From: Sulfuricella sp.
GTDB taxonomy: Bacteria > Pseudomonadota > Gammaproteobacteria > Burkholderiales > Sulfuricellaceae
Direction: 5' to 3'
Length of the DNA: 64,000 nucleotides
NCBI GenBank assembly: GCA_023266195.1
Contig: JAHFRP010000003.1
Location: forward strand, 224,101 to 288,100
Below, one piece after another: positions 18,224 to 26,014 of the stretch. The notes under the pieces are model-generated. The model searched no databases. It saw nothing but the letters and a program-made list of their open reading frames with translations, and was not told the origin of the DNA. The position numbers were made by a program, and so were the translations under genes. How positions within the stretch are numbered: position 1 is the first letter of the stretch; every line of letters begins with the position of its first letter.

Positions 18224-19210
18224 CTAACGGTAGGTGCTTCGATAGATCAGATCGCCCAGAATCAGATAACCTGTCGTTGACGTATGCGTGTCATTTCCCT
18301 TGTATAAATCGATGGTTTTATCGTTGATCGCGTTACGGAAAACCTTTAGTACGTTCGGCGCGTGAAATCTCTGCTCGGCCTTGTCCCAAAACTGTTTTTC
18401 CGGATGCAGATAGACCGTGGATTTGTCCGGAACAACAGCCCATACCGTGGTAAAGCCACTCAGCCTGGCATTGATTTTTTCCATGTTCGCGAGGGTGGTT
18501 TCATCCAGGTCCTGCGTGCGATCCTTTTTATAAAACAGCACATCGTTACAGCGCGGATGGCTGAATAAATCGCAACCGCCCGGCAAGCGTTCCATTCTTA
18601 CTTCACTGGCGATATCCCAGCTCCTGAAATTGGGATCGTCACTCAATTGCTCATATTTCAGCACATTAAGCCTGGTCCGGATGCCTACCGATAATTGGCC
18701 GGAGCGTTCCGCGATACTGCGGTCGGGGCGAGTGACGGGGGGCATGGGATGGACAGCGGCGGACTGGTGGTATCTCATTTTTTCGCATCCGGCAGAGCGG
18801 GCCAGTCTGTCCTCAAAGTACGCTTCGACGCTTTCGATGACCACGTATTTCCCTTTGAATCCCATGCCCCGGACCCAGCCGCCGAAGTCTCCGCAAATAT
18901 TGGCAATGCTCTCCCAGTTTTCCGTTCTGACTTTCAATCCGCGCCCGGTAAACGCCGTTTGCCAGATCCTGGCATTCGAGAAGCTGTCCCCAATGACCAG
19001 GACATCCGCTTCTTGCCAACCGGCGGAATGCATCAGGTTTGGGTCTACTGCCGGCTGCGCTCTGGTCCACCCAAAAAGGGATTCCGGCAACATACCCATG
19101 CGCGTCAGGCTGCCCTCGAAATTCGCCAGCGGCAAATAACAGTACCCGACCAATCCATATAGGGCGATTATCGTGACGACTACAATGGAAAAGACCTTGG
19201 CTTGTTTCAT
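18224..19210 (-). CDS. SGNH-fold acetyltransferase partner protein (AlgX/AlgJ-like)
   Basis: A 328-residue protein with one N-terminal hydrophobic anchor (residues ~5-28), so mostly periplasmic. The nucleophile motif is VLVIGDSFSNA near residue 71 and the C-terminal catalytic Asp-His pair lies in NDTHTSTTGY, as in AlgJ/AlgX and DHHW-type proteins. It begins four bases after the stop of an AlgI-like MBOAT gene. In such pairs the MBOAT protein moves acetyl groups across the membrane and the SGNH protein places them on the polysaccharide. The acceptor here is inferred to be the product of this cluster. Confidence 0.78.
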   Translation of the reverse strand: MKQAKVFSIVVVTIIALYGLVGYCYLPLANFEGSLTRMGMLPESLFGWTRAQPAVDPNLMHSAGWQEADVLVIGDSFSNARIWQTAFTGRGLKVRTENWESIANICGDFGGWVRGMGFKGKYVVIESVEAYFEDRLARSAGCEKMRYHQSAAVHPMPPVTRPDRSIAERSGQLSVGIRTRLNVLKYEQLSDDPNFRSWDIASEVRMERLPGGCDLFSHPRCNDVLFYKKDRTQDLDETTLANMEKINARLSGFTTVWAVVPDKSTVYLHPEKQFWDKAEQRFHAPNVLKVFRNAINDKTIDLYKGNDTHTSTTGYLILGDLIYRSTYR

Positions 19211-19214
19211 GCAA

Positions 19215-20690
19215 TTAAAACTGGAAATAAAGGAACGGGCTGTAGCTGCCGAATTGATCGATGGCGCGCAGAAAAAAATACACCGTCACTGCCGCCTGAA
19301 CCAGAGAAAGCGCCAAATTGCGACTCGCGAATTTCAGGCTGGCGGAATTCGGCAGCAGCCAAACCCATGCCAGCGAAAAGAGCAGAAGTTCGGCAAGATC
19401 GCGGCCGGAAAGCGCGGTCATGAGCAGCAATTGGCCGTGGGCGACCTCGGCAAACGAAATCGGCTGGGCGGAAATTGCAAACATGGCCTTGAGCAATACC
19501 ACCGCCTGTGCCATCTCACTGGAACGGAAAACCACCCAGGCCACCACAACGGCGACAAAGGTCAAAGCTCCGCCGACTGCCCTCGAAGCGGAGAATGGAA
19601 CCCACCGCGACAACCTCTCCGGGATCAATTCCCGCCACAGGTGGTTTACCGCAAGGTAAAGGCCATGTATCGCGCCCCAAACCACAAACGTCCACCCCGC
19701 GCCATGCCAAAGTCCGCCAAGCAGCATCGTGGCGAACAAATTCAGATAGCGGCGCAGTTTGCCGTCACGGTTTCCGCCCAGGGGGATGTACAGGTAATCC
19801 CGCAAGAATCGCGACAAAGTCATGTGCCAGCGCCGCCAGAATTCAATGATGCTGGTTGCCTTGTAAGGCGAGGCGAAGTTGGCCGGCAACCGGATATTGA
19901 ACATGAGCGAGGCGCCCAATGCCATGTCGGTGTAGCCGGAAAAATCGAAATAGATTTGCATGGTGTAGGCCAGCGCCCCGGCCCACGCCTCGTAGGTAGT
20001 CGGCAGTGCGCCGCGTTGAACTCCCTCGAACACGGCGTTGGCGTAAGGCGCCAATGCATCGGCCAGCAGCGTTTTCTTGCACAACCCCAAGGTGAACAGC
20101 AGCAATCCGTTTGCGATGTTGTTCCAGTCCACCCGATAATTCCGGGCCAGCGCGAACTGGGGCATCATTTCCTTGTGATGCAACACCGGGCCGGCGATCA
20201 AATGCGGAAAATACGTGACGAACAGCAAGTAATGGATGAAATTGTATTCGCGCGCGATGCCGCGATGCACGTCCACCAGAAACGCAATCTGGGTGAACGT
20301 GAAGAACGAAATGCCCAGGGGCAGAATGATATCCAGTGCGGCAATATGACTACCGAAAAGCTGATTGGATGAGCCGATGAAAAAATTGGCATATTTGAAG
20401 TAGCCGAGCAGGACCAGATTGGCCGCAATGGCCGCGACCAGCGTAAGTCTTGCCTGCCTGCCCGCGTCAGCGGCGCGCCGCAAGCCAACCCAATAACCTG
20501 CGCCGTAATTGAATGCGATCGAGGCCAGCAACAGCAGCACGAAACGGGCGTCCCACACCGCATAGAAAGCGAGCGATGCCAGACCCAGCCACAACGCCGC
20601 CAAGCGGTGGCTGTGCCGCCCCAGGTAGAAGGTGCCGACAAGCACTATCGGCAGATACAAAAAAATGAAACTGTAGGAGTTAAAAAGCAT
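19215..20690 (-). CDS. MBOAT family O-acyltransferase (AlgI-like)
   Basis: Polytopic membrane protein of 491 residues with about ten hydrophobic segments. Family marks are MLFNSYSFIFLYLP at the start, YFPHLIAGPV, QIYFDFSGYTDMALG, FWRRWHMTLSRFLRDYLYIP and the catalytic His in GGLWHGAGWTF. The start at 20690 is chosen because homologues begin MLFNSY; an in-frame ATG at 20738 would add 16 non-conserved residues. It pairs with the downstream SGNH protein for O-acetylation of an exported glycan. Confidence 0.92.
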   Translation of the reverse strand: MLFNSYSFIFLYLPIVLVGTFYLGRHSHRLAALWLGLASLAFYAVWDARFVLLLLASIAFNYGAGYWVGLRRAADAGRQARLTLVAAIAANLVLLGYFKYANFFIGSSNQLFGSHIAALDIILPLGISFFTFTQIAFLVDVHRGIAREYNFIHYLLFVTYFPHLIAGPVLHHKEMMPQFALARNYRVDWNNIANGLLLFTLGLCKKTLLADALAPYANAVFEGVQRGALPTTYEAWAGALAYTMQIYFDFSGYTDMALGASLMFNIRLPANFASPYKATSIIEFWRRWHMTLSRFLRDYLYIPLGGNRDGKLRRYLNLFATMLLGGLWHGAGWTFVVWGAIHGLYLAVNHLWRELIPERLSRWVPFSASRAVGGALTFVAVVVAWVVFRSSEMAQAVVLLKAMFAISAQPISFAEVAHGQLLLMTALSGRDLAELLLFSLAWVWLLPNSASLKFASRNLALSLVQAAVTVYFFLRAIDQFGSYSPFLYFQF

Positions 20691-21033
20691 AAAACCCAAG
20701 ATCAGGAAAGGTTGCCGTTGGCTATAAATTGATGACAATCATCGCAAGCAGATGAATTTTTCGTTCGAAACGATCTTGGGGCATTTCCGCTTCCATCCAC
20801 CGCACTCCTACCGGGGATGAACTGACGCCCTTCTTGAAAAAATAGAGACTTTTGAAAATCGGATCCGGGCAAAAAATCGCGGGAATCCATTTTAACCACA
20901 GCGCCGGCGTGTTATGAACAGAGGCGGCCACTAAATGTTGAAGCCCCCCTCATTCCCGCGCAGGCGGGAATCCATTATCGACAAGACCCGCGGATTCCGG
21001 GTCAAGCCCGGAATAACGACATTCAATGCCGAA
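20691..21033. repeat. Intergenic stretch with dRS3-like inverted repeats
   Basis: No gene is visible in these 343 bases. The right part (20,943-21,019) holds two short hairpin units of a widespread intergenic repeat type. The first is the 20-base near-palindrome at 20,952-20,971 (ATTCCC...GGGAAT, the dRS3 pattern known from Neisseria). The second is formed by ATTCCGGG and CCCGGAAT around 20,994-21,014. The left part must hold the promoter of the MBOAT gene, but I could not pick a convincing one. Confidence 0.6.
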
Positions 21034-21864
21034 TCAATAGTACGAGTTCCAGCCTGGCTTAAGGTGCATATAAGAATTGACGGCGTTCCCTGGCGCCAAC
21101 CAGTTGGCCGGAACGAAGGTTTCCGCCGATAAATCCGTTTGCAGTATTGCCGCCGTGTAAGAAAACTGGGAGTTGGCGGTGACGAGTAATGCGGCAGTGC
21201 GCATCAGGCCATGGCAAAGATAGATATCATCCGATTTAAAGAAGTGGATTTGCGTATTTGGCAAGCCTTGCCGCCACTGGGCGGCATCCGGCGTGCCGTC
21301 GGATATGACGAAAATAGTCGCGGGAAGAGTGGCTCGTTGCCGCAGCAAAGCAATTACGTTGGCATCACCTATGATGTGCGACGCGACATTTAGATAATCG
21401 CCGCGTCGAAGATGCGCGACGCCAAAAGACCTGTCGCCGCCTGTAAGCGCATGGATTTGTTGCTGCGTTCGCTCATGAATTGGAAAGAGATATCCGTAGT
21501 CTTGTCGCGACAGAGCCTCGCGCAGGAGTGACATCCTTTTGGGGCGGCCATCGAAAAGGTATCTATCGGACAGCCTCTTTCTAGTTAGCCACTTGAGTGA
21601 CTTCAGAGCCCATTGTGCGCGGGCTGTAAGCCCGGTAAATTCATCGCGAGCGATATTGTAATAATCGAGCCCATATTCCCAAATACTTACTCCAGTTTGC
21701 GGAGTGCCTACTGTGGGTGGTTGATTGAAATATTCCATGTCGTAGATCACCTCGATGCCGGAGTCCCTAATATATTCTCCGGTAATCTTGGTAAGTATCT
21801 GCGCGCCAAGCCCGCCCTCCATTGGCAAAACATAGGTTTTTTTCAGTAATGGTGGCAAGCTCAT
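21034..21864 (-). CDS. Glycosyltransferase family 11 (alpha-1,2-fucosyltransferase-like)
   Basis: The 276-residue protein has the GT11 donor motif H-x-R-R-x-D as VAHLRRGDYLN near residue 151, and the later LVTANSQFSYTAA block. The N-terminus GGLGAQ matches the usual GGLGNQ with one change. The ATG at 21864 overlaps the hipA stop (ATGA), so translation is coupled to the toxin-antitoxin module. A longer in-frame ORF reaching 21969 only reflects overlap with hipA. It likely adds fucose, or colitose as E. coli WbgN does, to the surface polysaccharide. Confidence 0.87.
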   Translation of the reverse strand: MSLPPLLKKTYVLPMEGGLGAQILTKITGEYIRDSGIEVIYDMEYFNQPPTVGTPQTGVSIWEYGLDYYNIARDEFTGLTARAQWALKSLKWLTRKRLSDRYLFDGRPKRMSLLREALSRQDYGYLFPIHERTQQQIHALTGGDRSFGVAHLRRGDYLNVASHIIGDANVIALLRQRATLPATIFVISDGTPDAAQWRQGLPNTQIHFFKSDDIYLCHGLMRTAALLVTANSQFSYTAAILQTDLSAETFVPANWLAPGNAVNSYMHLKPGWNSYY

Positions 21865-23084
21865 CTTAGCAATCCGTCCGTTGTCCATAAATTGCCCCGC
21901 ATCACAAACTGAACTGCGGATTCGATATCCTGTGGCGGCACGCCTTCTTCCGCAAATATCCTCGGCCATAGCGATAGCGTTTCGGCAATAACGTCAATTT
22001 CCCGTTGGGCCGTGGCTTTCGAAAGTCCAAAACTTGCGCAGTCGGACAGGGCGTTCTCAATGGTGGATTCCATGCCGTTTTTGCCCACGCCCAGCTGCTG
22101 GTATCCGAGCCCCTGCAACTGCGGGGACACATCGAAGGCGGGCGCCAGATTCCAATGCCTGCCATCGAACAGGAAGCCATGATTTTTCTCGTGATCGTCC
22201 GAATTGTCCAGCAGGATGTTGAATACCATCCGGCGGAAAAGTTGCAGGCAGTCCCGAACAGAATCATGAGCGTGCTTGCGGATGATTTCCGCGAGGGCGG
22301 GGTAGGAAAATTCGCTCCTGGCATAACCTTCGGCGATCAGCATGCTCCTGGCGCTCAGATAAGGGATTCGGCCGCCGCCGGGAAGTCGATCGAACCGCTT
22401 CACCAGCATCACGCGTCGCTTGCCGACAGAGATCAGGCGCGACACCGGGGTCACGATGCCGCACTTTCCGGCCAGCAACAGGGAGGCATGCTCCATCGCG
22501 CAAACCTCGAAGGTATCCGTGATCGAGGGGAACTTCGCAATCCAGGATTTCCCTTCGTCTTCCAGAATGGTTTTGGGACGCACCCCGCCGAGACTGGTTC
22601 CTTGTTTCAGTAGCCGGCGAAACTTTTCTTCCAGCGGTAAATTGGCCTCCAGGCAGCGCGCCGCCTCCAATAGATCCGCGAGTTGGTCGGCGTGGAAGGC
22701 GTGCGATCCGGCAAGCGGTTGATAGTGTTCCGGCGAATCGGAAAAGCCCAGCGCCCCGACGCGATCCTCCCCTGAGTACCAGAGATAGTCGATCTCGGAA
22801 CGGCGAGGCGGGTTGTCCTCCCGCTCTATCACCAGCCGGCCCCATTTGTCTGGGCCGGCATCATCGAAAACGGGGTGCAAGGCCTCGCCATCGGGCGGCA
22901 TGAATTCGCCCTTGCGCAAGGAGATGTCCGGCGACAAGGCAAAAGCATTCGGCAGTGTCAGGTAATCATCCAGATACCGGAACGACACTCTGCGGTTGCC
23001 GGGCAGAAGCGACAGGATTCCGCAGGGGCTCGGCCGCGCCGAGCCCGCGAGATAATTCCATACGTATAACGCTCGGCCCATCAT
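21861..23084 (-). CDS. hipA: HipA-family serine/threonine kinase toxin
   Basis: The 407-residue protein shows the HipA plan. There is an N-terminal HipA_N-type domain, a glycine-rich loop GTSLGGVRPK near residue 166, MLVKRFDR, the catalytic loop NILLDNSDDHEKNHGF near residue 290 and the Mg-binding LAPAFDVSP. HipA kinases phosphorylate translation factors such as GltX and induce dormancy. The HipB-like gene overlaps its start by four bases (ATGA). All kinase residues expected by eye are present, so it looks intact. It is the middle gene of a minus-strand trio ending in a fucosyltransferase. Confidence 0.92.
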   Translation of the reverse strand: MMGRALYVWNYLAGSARPSPCGILSLLPGNRRVSFRYLDDYLTLPNAFALSPDISLRKGEFMPPDGEALHPVFDDAGPDKWGRLVIEREDNPPRRSEIDYLWYSGEDRVGALGFSDSPEHYQPLAGSHAFHADQLADLLEAARCLEANLPLEEKFRRLLKQGTSLGGVRPKTILEDEGKSWIAKFPSITDTFEVCAMEHASLLLAGKCGIVTPVSRLISVGKRRVMLVKRFDRLPGGGRIPYLSARSMLIAEGYARSEFSYPALAEIIRKHAHDSVRDCLQLFRRMVFNILLDNSDDHEKNHGFLFDGRHWNLAPAFDVSPQLQGLGYQQLGVGKNGMESTIENALSDCASFGLSKATAQREIDVIAETLSLWPRIFAEEGVPPQDIESAVQFVMRGNLWTTDGLLR

Positions 23085-23398
23085 CGCCCGCTCCCTTTCG
23101 ACAGCCCGCGAATATCCAGCAGCAGGGCATCAGTGTCGGCCTGGGGATTCGCGATCTCGGCAAGGAACCGCTCCCGCCCAATCAACCAGAGCGCGGAAGC
23201 GTAAACCACGATGCTCACGGAGGGGTTCCCCGCCTCCATTTTTCTGAGTGTCGGCACGGACACCATCATTCTGGCGGAAAACGACACAAGGCTCTCTTTG
23301 CGCCTTTTTCGCGCGATACGAAGGTGTTCTCCCAGTTGTTTAATAACCTGCTCAACGGGTCTGGGAACGGCTGCGGCTACATTCGGCTTTCTTGGCAT
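23081..23398 (-). CDS. hipB: XRE-family HTH antitoxin (HipB-like)
   Basis: A 105-residue protein with a helix-turn-helix at residues ~22-58: LGEHLRIARKRRKESLVSF, ARMMVSVPTLRKMEAG. It precedes and overlaps hipA, the standard antitoxin position. HipB proteins bind both the toxin and the operon promoter, so autoregulation upstream of 23,398 is expected. The start sits next to an AT-rich stretch (23,401-23,455), a contrast with the GC-rich surroundings. Confidence 0.85.
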   Translation of the reverse strand: MPRKPNVAAAVPRPVEQVIKQLGEHLRIARKRRKESLVSFSARMMVSVPTLRKMEAGNPSVSIVVYASALWLIGRERFLAEIANPQADTDALLLDIRGLSKGSGR

Positions 23399-23759
23399 TA
23401 TGCAATAATAGTATTCTTTTACATCAAAAAAAGAAATTATTATTTCATTTTAATGCGGGCGGATGAGAAGTCACGGGATTTCGCGCATTACCAAAATCTA
23501 CGTAAGCTTGGGGGATGAGGGGGGAGGGCGTCGCGGCGAGCGTTGTCTATGCGCACATTCCCTCTCCCCAACCCTCTCCCGCCCGCGGGCGAGGGGGCTT
23601 AACATTCGGCATTTTTGTGTGGTGCTGAGTAGTTACCATCAAACCTCGATAATGGTGTCGCTGTAGCGCGCCACCACGCTAGCCAAGGCAGAAAGTCAAG
23701 AAACCCATTGACGTTGGCAGGCCCCAACACGCCTTTCATCATAATACCCATCGTCCTTT
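23399..23759. repeat. Gene-free stretch with a CCCTCTCCC-type palindromic repeat
   Basis: No coding gene is supported in these 361 bases between hipB and msbA. The left end is AT-rich and probably holds the hipBA promoter. At 23,560-23,598 there is a CCCTCTCCC...GGGCGAGGGG palindromic repeat of the same type as those near 28,124, 43,379 and 53,624. It may terminate msbA transcription, but no T-run follows. Confidence 0.55.
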
Positions 23760-25559
23760 CTACTCCTCGTCGCCGCCCTCGCGCGGTTGGCCAAATTGCA
23801 GATCCGGCGGATTTTGCAAACGCGAATTGATCATGTACAAATTGGCATAAATACCGTTCTTCGCCAACAACTCTGCATGATTGCCGATTTCAGCAATCTT
23901 CCCCTGCTGCATCACCACGATGCGATCCGCTTTTTCGATGGTGGACAGACGGTGTGCGATGACCAGCGAGGTGCGCCCTTGCATCAGCGTTTCCAGCGCG
24001 GCCTGGACATGGCGTTCCGATTCGGAGTCCAGCGCCGAGGTGGCCTCGTCCAGGATCAGGATCGAGGCATCCTTCAGGATGGCGCGGGCGATAGCCAACC
24101 GCTGGCGCTGGCCGCCGGAGAGGCGCACGCCGTTTTCGCCGATGTTGGTGAAAAGCCCTTGCGGCAACTGGCGGATGAACTCCATGGCGTGAGCGGCTTC
24201 CGCGGCGGCGGTGATTTGCGCTTCGCCGACCTCGCTTTCCTGCCCATACGCGATGTTTGCGGCGATGGTGTCGTTGAACAGCACCACATCCTGGCTGACC
24301 AGCGCAATGTTGCGGCGCAGGTCGGCAAGGCGCAGTTCTTCGATATCGATCCCGTCCAGCAGGATTTTCCCGGCAGTGGGGTGATAGAAACGCGGCAGCA
24401 GGTTGGCGAGCGTGGTCTTGCCGCTCCCCGACGCGCCCACCAGGGCCACGGTCTCCCCCGCGGCAACGGTCAGGCTGATACTATCCAATGCCTTGTTCTC
24501 GGCGTGAGGATAAGAAAAGCAAAGGCCGCGCAATTCGATTTCGCCCCTTGCCCGTGGCAGAGAAAGCGTGCCCTCATCCGGCTCGGAATCCTGATCGAGC
24601 AGGTCGAACACCACTTCCGCCGCCGCCAGCCCGCGTTGCAGGAATTCGTTGACTCCGGTGAGGCGCTTGATCGGGGCAAACAGCATCATCATGGCGGCGA
24701 TGAAGGAGATGAAAGCGCCGACGGTGGTCTCGTTGGAAGCCGACTGCAGGGTGGCGATGTAGATGATGATCGCCATCGCCACCGCCGACACCAGTTGCAC
24801 CGTCGGCACGTTGATGGCGGCGGCGCTGACCTGTTTCATGGCGTAGCGGCGCATGCGGTTGATGGCTTCGAAAAAGCGCTTCGCCTCGTATTCCTGCCCG
24901 CCGAAGATCTTCACCACCTTGTGGCCTTCGATGGTTTCCTCCAGCACGTGGGTCACATCGCCCATCGAGCGCTGCGTCTCCCGGCTCATCATCCGCAGCC
25001 GGCGGCTCACCAGGGCGACGATGAACACGACGATCGGCGCCACCAGCAAGGCTATCAGGCTGAGCTTCCAGTTAAGGTAGAACATCCAGCCCAGCAGGCC
25101 CGCAATGGTGAGGGAATCGCGCACCACCACGGTAATCACGTTGGTGCCGGCATCGGCCACCTGGGCGACGATATAGGCCACGTTGGAGATCAGGTTGCCG
25201 GAGGAATTGTCGTCGTAATAGCGGGTGGGCAGGGACACCAGCTTGCGGAACATCCGGTCGCGCAGATCCAGCACCAGCCGGGTGGATATCCAGTTGCTGG
25301 TATAGCTGCCGACGAAGCTGGCGATGCCGCGCACCAGAAACAGCAGAATGAGCAGCAGCGGCGCCAGCGTGATCCAGGTGCGGTCCTTGTTGACGAAGCT
25401 GCCGTCCAGCATGGGCTTGAACAGCGCGGGGAAAGCGGGCTCGGTGGCAGCCGTGACGACCAGGCTGAGCAGGGAGACGGCGAATACCTTCCAGTACGGC
25501 AGGACGTAGCCCAGCAGGCGAAAATAGAGTTCTTTGCTGCTGAGTTCCAGTTTGGCCAT
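23760..25559 (-). CDS. msbA: Lipid A export ABC transporter MsbA
   Basis: A fused ABC exporter of 599 residues. A six-helix membrane domain (to about residue 310) is followed by an ATPase domain with Walker A GASGSGKTTL, signature LSGGQRQRLAIARAI and Walker B ILILDEATSALD. MsbA flips lipid A-core across the inner membrane, and its place next to core and O-chain genes fits. The ATG at 25559 gives MAKLELSSKELYF; the longer in-frame ORF to 25646 adds 29 unlikely residues. No good ribosome site is visible upstream of either start. Confidence 0.9.
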   Translation of the reverse strand: MAKLELSSKELYFRLLGYVLPYWKVFAVSLLSLVVTAATEPAFPALFKPMLDGSFVNKDRTWITLAPLLLILLFLVRGIASFVGSYTSNWISTRLVLDLRDRMFRKLVSLPTRYYDDNSSGNLISNVAYIVAQVADAGTNVITVVVRDSLTIAGLLGWMFYLNWKLSLIALLVAPIVVFIVALVSRRLRMMSRETQRSMGDVTHVLEETIEGHKVVKIFGGQEYEAKRFFEAINRMRRYAMKQVSAAAINVPTVQLVSAVAMAIIIYIATLQSASNETTVGAFISFIAAMMMLFAPIKRLTGVNEFLQRGLAAAEVVFDLLDQDSEPDEGTLSLPRARGEIELRGLCFSYPHAENKALDSISLTVAAGETVALVGASGSGKTTLANLLPRFYHPTAGKILLDGIDIEELRLADLRRNIALVSQDVVLFNDTIAANIAYGQESEVGEAQITAAAEAAHAMEFIRQLPQGLFTNIGENGVRLSGGQRQRLAIARAILKDASILILDEATSALDSESERHVQAALETLMQGRTSLVIAHRLSTIEKADRIVVMQQGKIAEIGNHAELLAKNGIYANLYMINSRLQNPPDLQFGQPREGGDEE

Positions 25560-25705
25560 GTGAGGTGTTGAGGGAGGTAAATTCGATTTACGCGAACAAT
25601 AGCAAAGTTTTGCCACTTTCCCAATGGCCCTGTCAGTGATCGGCATAAAGGCGCGAGAATTTCAGGGCTGCGGCTAAAACATCATATGCTAGAATGCCCG
25701 CCTAA

Positions 25706-25890
25706 GTTTTAGGTGCCCGCACCGCCTTCCGGCGGACGGGTTAAACGGGAAACAGGTGCGCCGGATCATCGGCAAAGCCTGTGCTGCCCCCGCAACGGTA
25801 AGTGAGCGCGAACGCATCAATCATGCCACTGTGGCGCAAGCCATGGGAAGGCGATGCGTTTTTCACGAGCCCGGAGACCGGCCTGGAACC
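25706..25890 (+). promoter_or_regulatory. Cobalamin riboswitch
   Basis: The leader of btuB contains the conserved blocks of the adenosylcobalamin aptamer in order: AACAGGTGCGCC near 25,751, TGCTGCCCCCGCAACGGTAA near 25,781, the B12-box GCCACTG at 25,825-25,831, GGGAAGGCG near 25,845 and the closing AGCCCGGAGACCGGCCTGG near 25,868. Binding of cobalamin is expected to lower btuB expression and probably that of the genes behind it. The likely expression platform is the 14-base perfect inverted repeat at 25,896-25,909 and 25,943-25,956. Confidence 0.95.
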
Positions 25891-26014
25891 GCTACGGAAA
25901 TGCCGCGGGGTGACGGTTAAGCCAAATGGTCTCTGCGCCATTCCCGCGGCATTTCCATTGTTCTCGACTTTATAAGACATGCGGGGTTGCATGTCCCGAC
26001 AATGGAAAATCGCA

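Noticed and set aside
23787..25571. Plus-strand frame of 594 codons
   Set aside because: It is the mirror of msbA; the composition is His/Gln/Gly-rich as expected of a shadow and no domain is visible.
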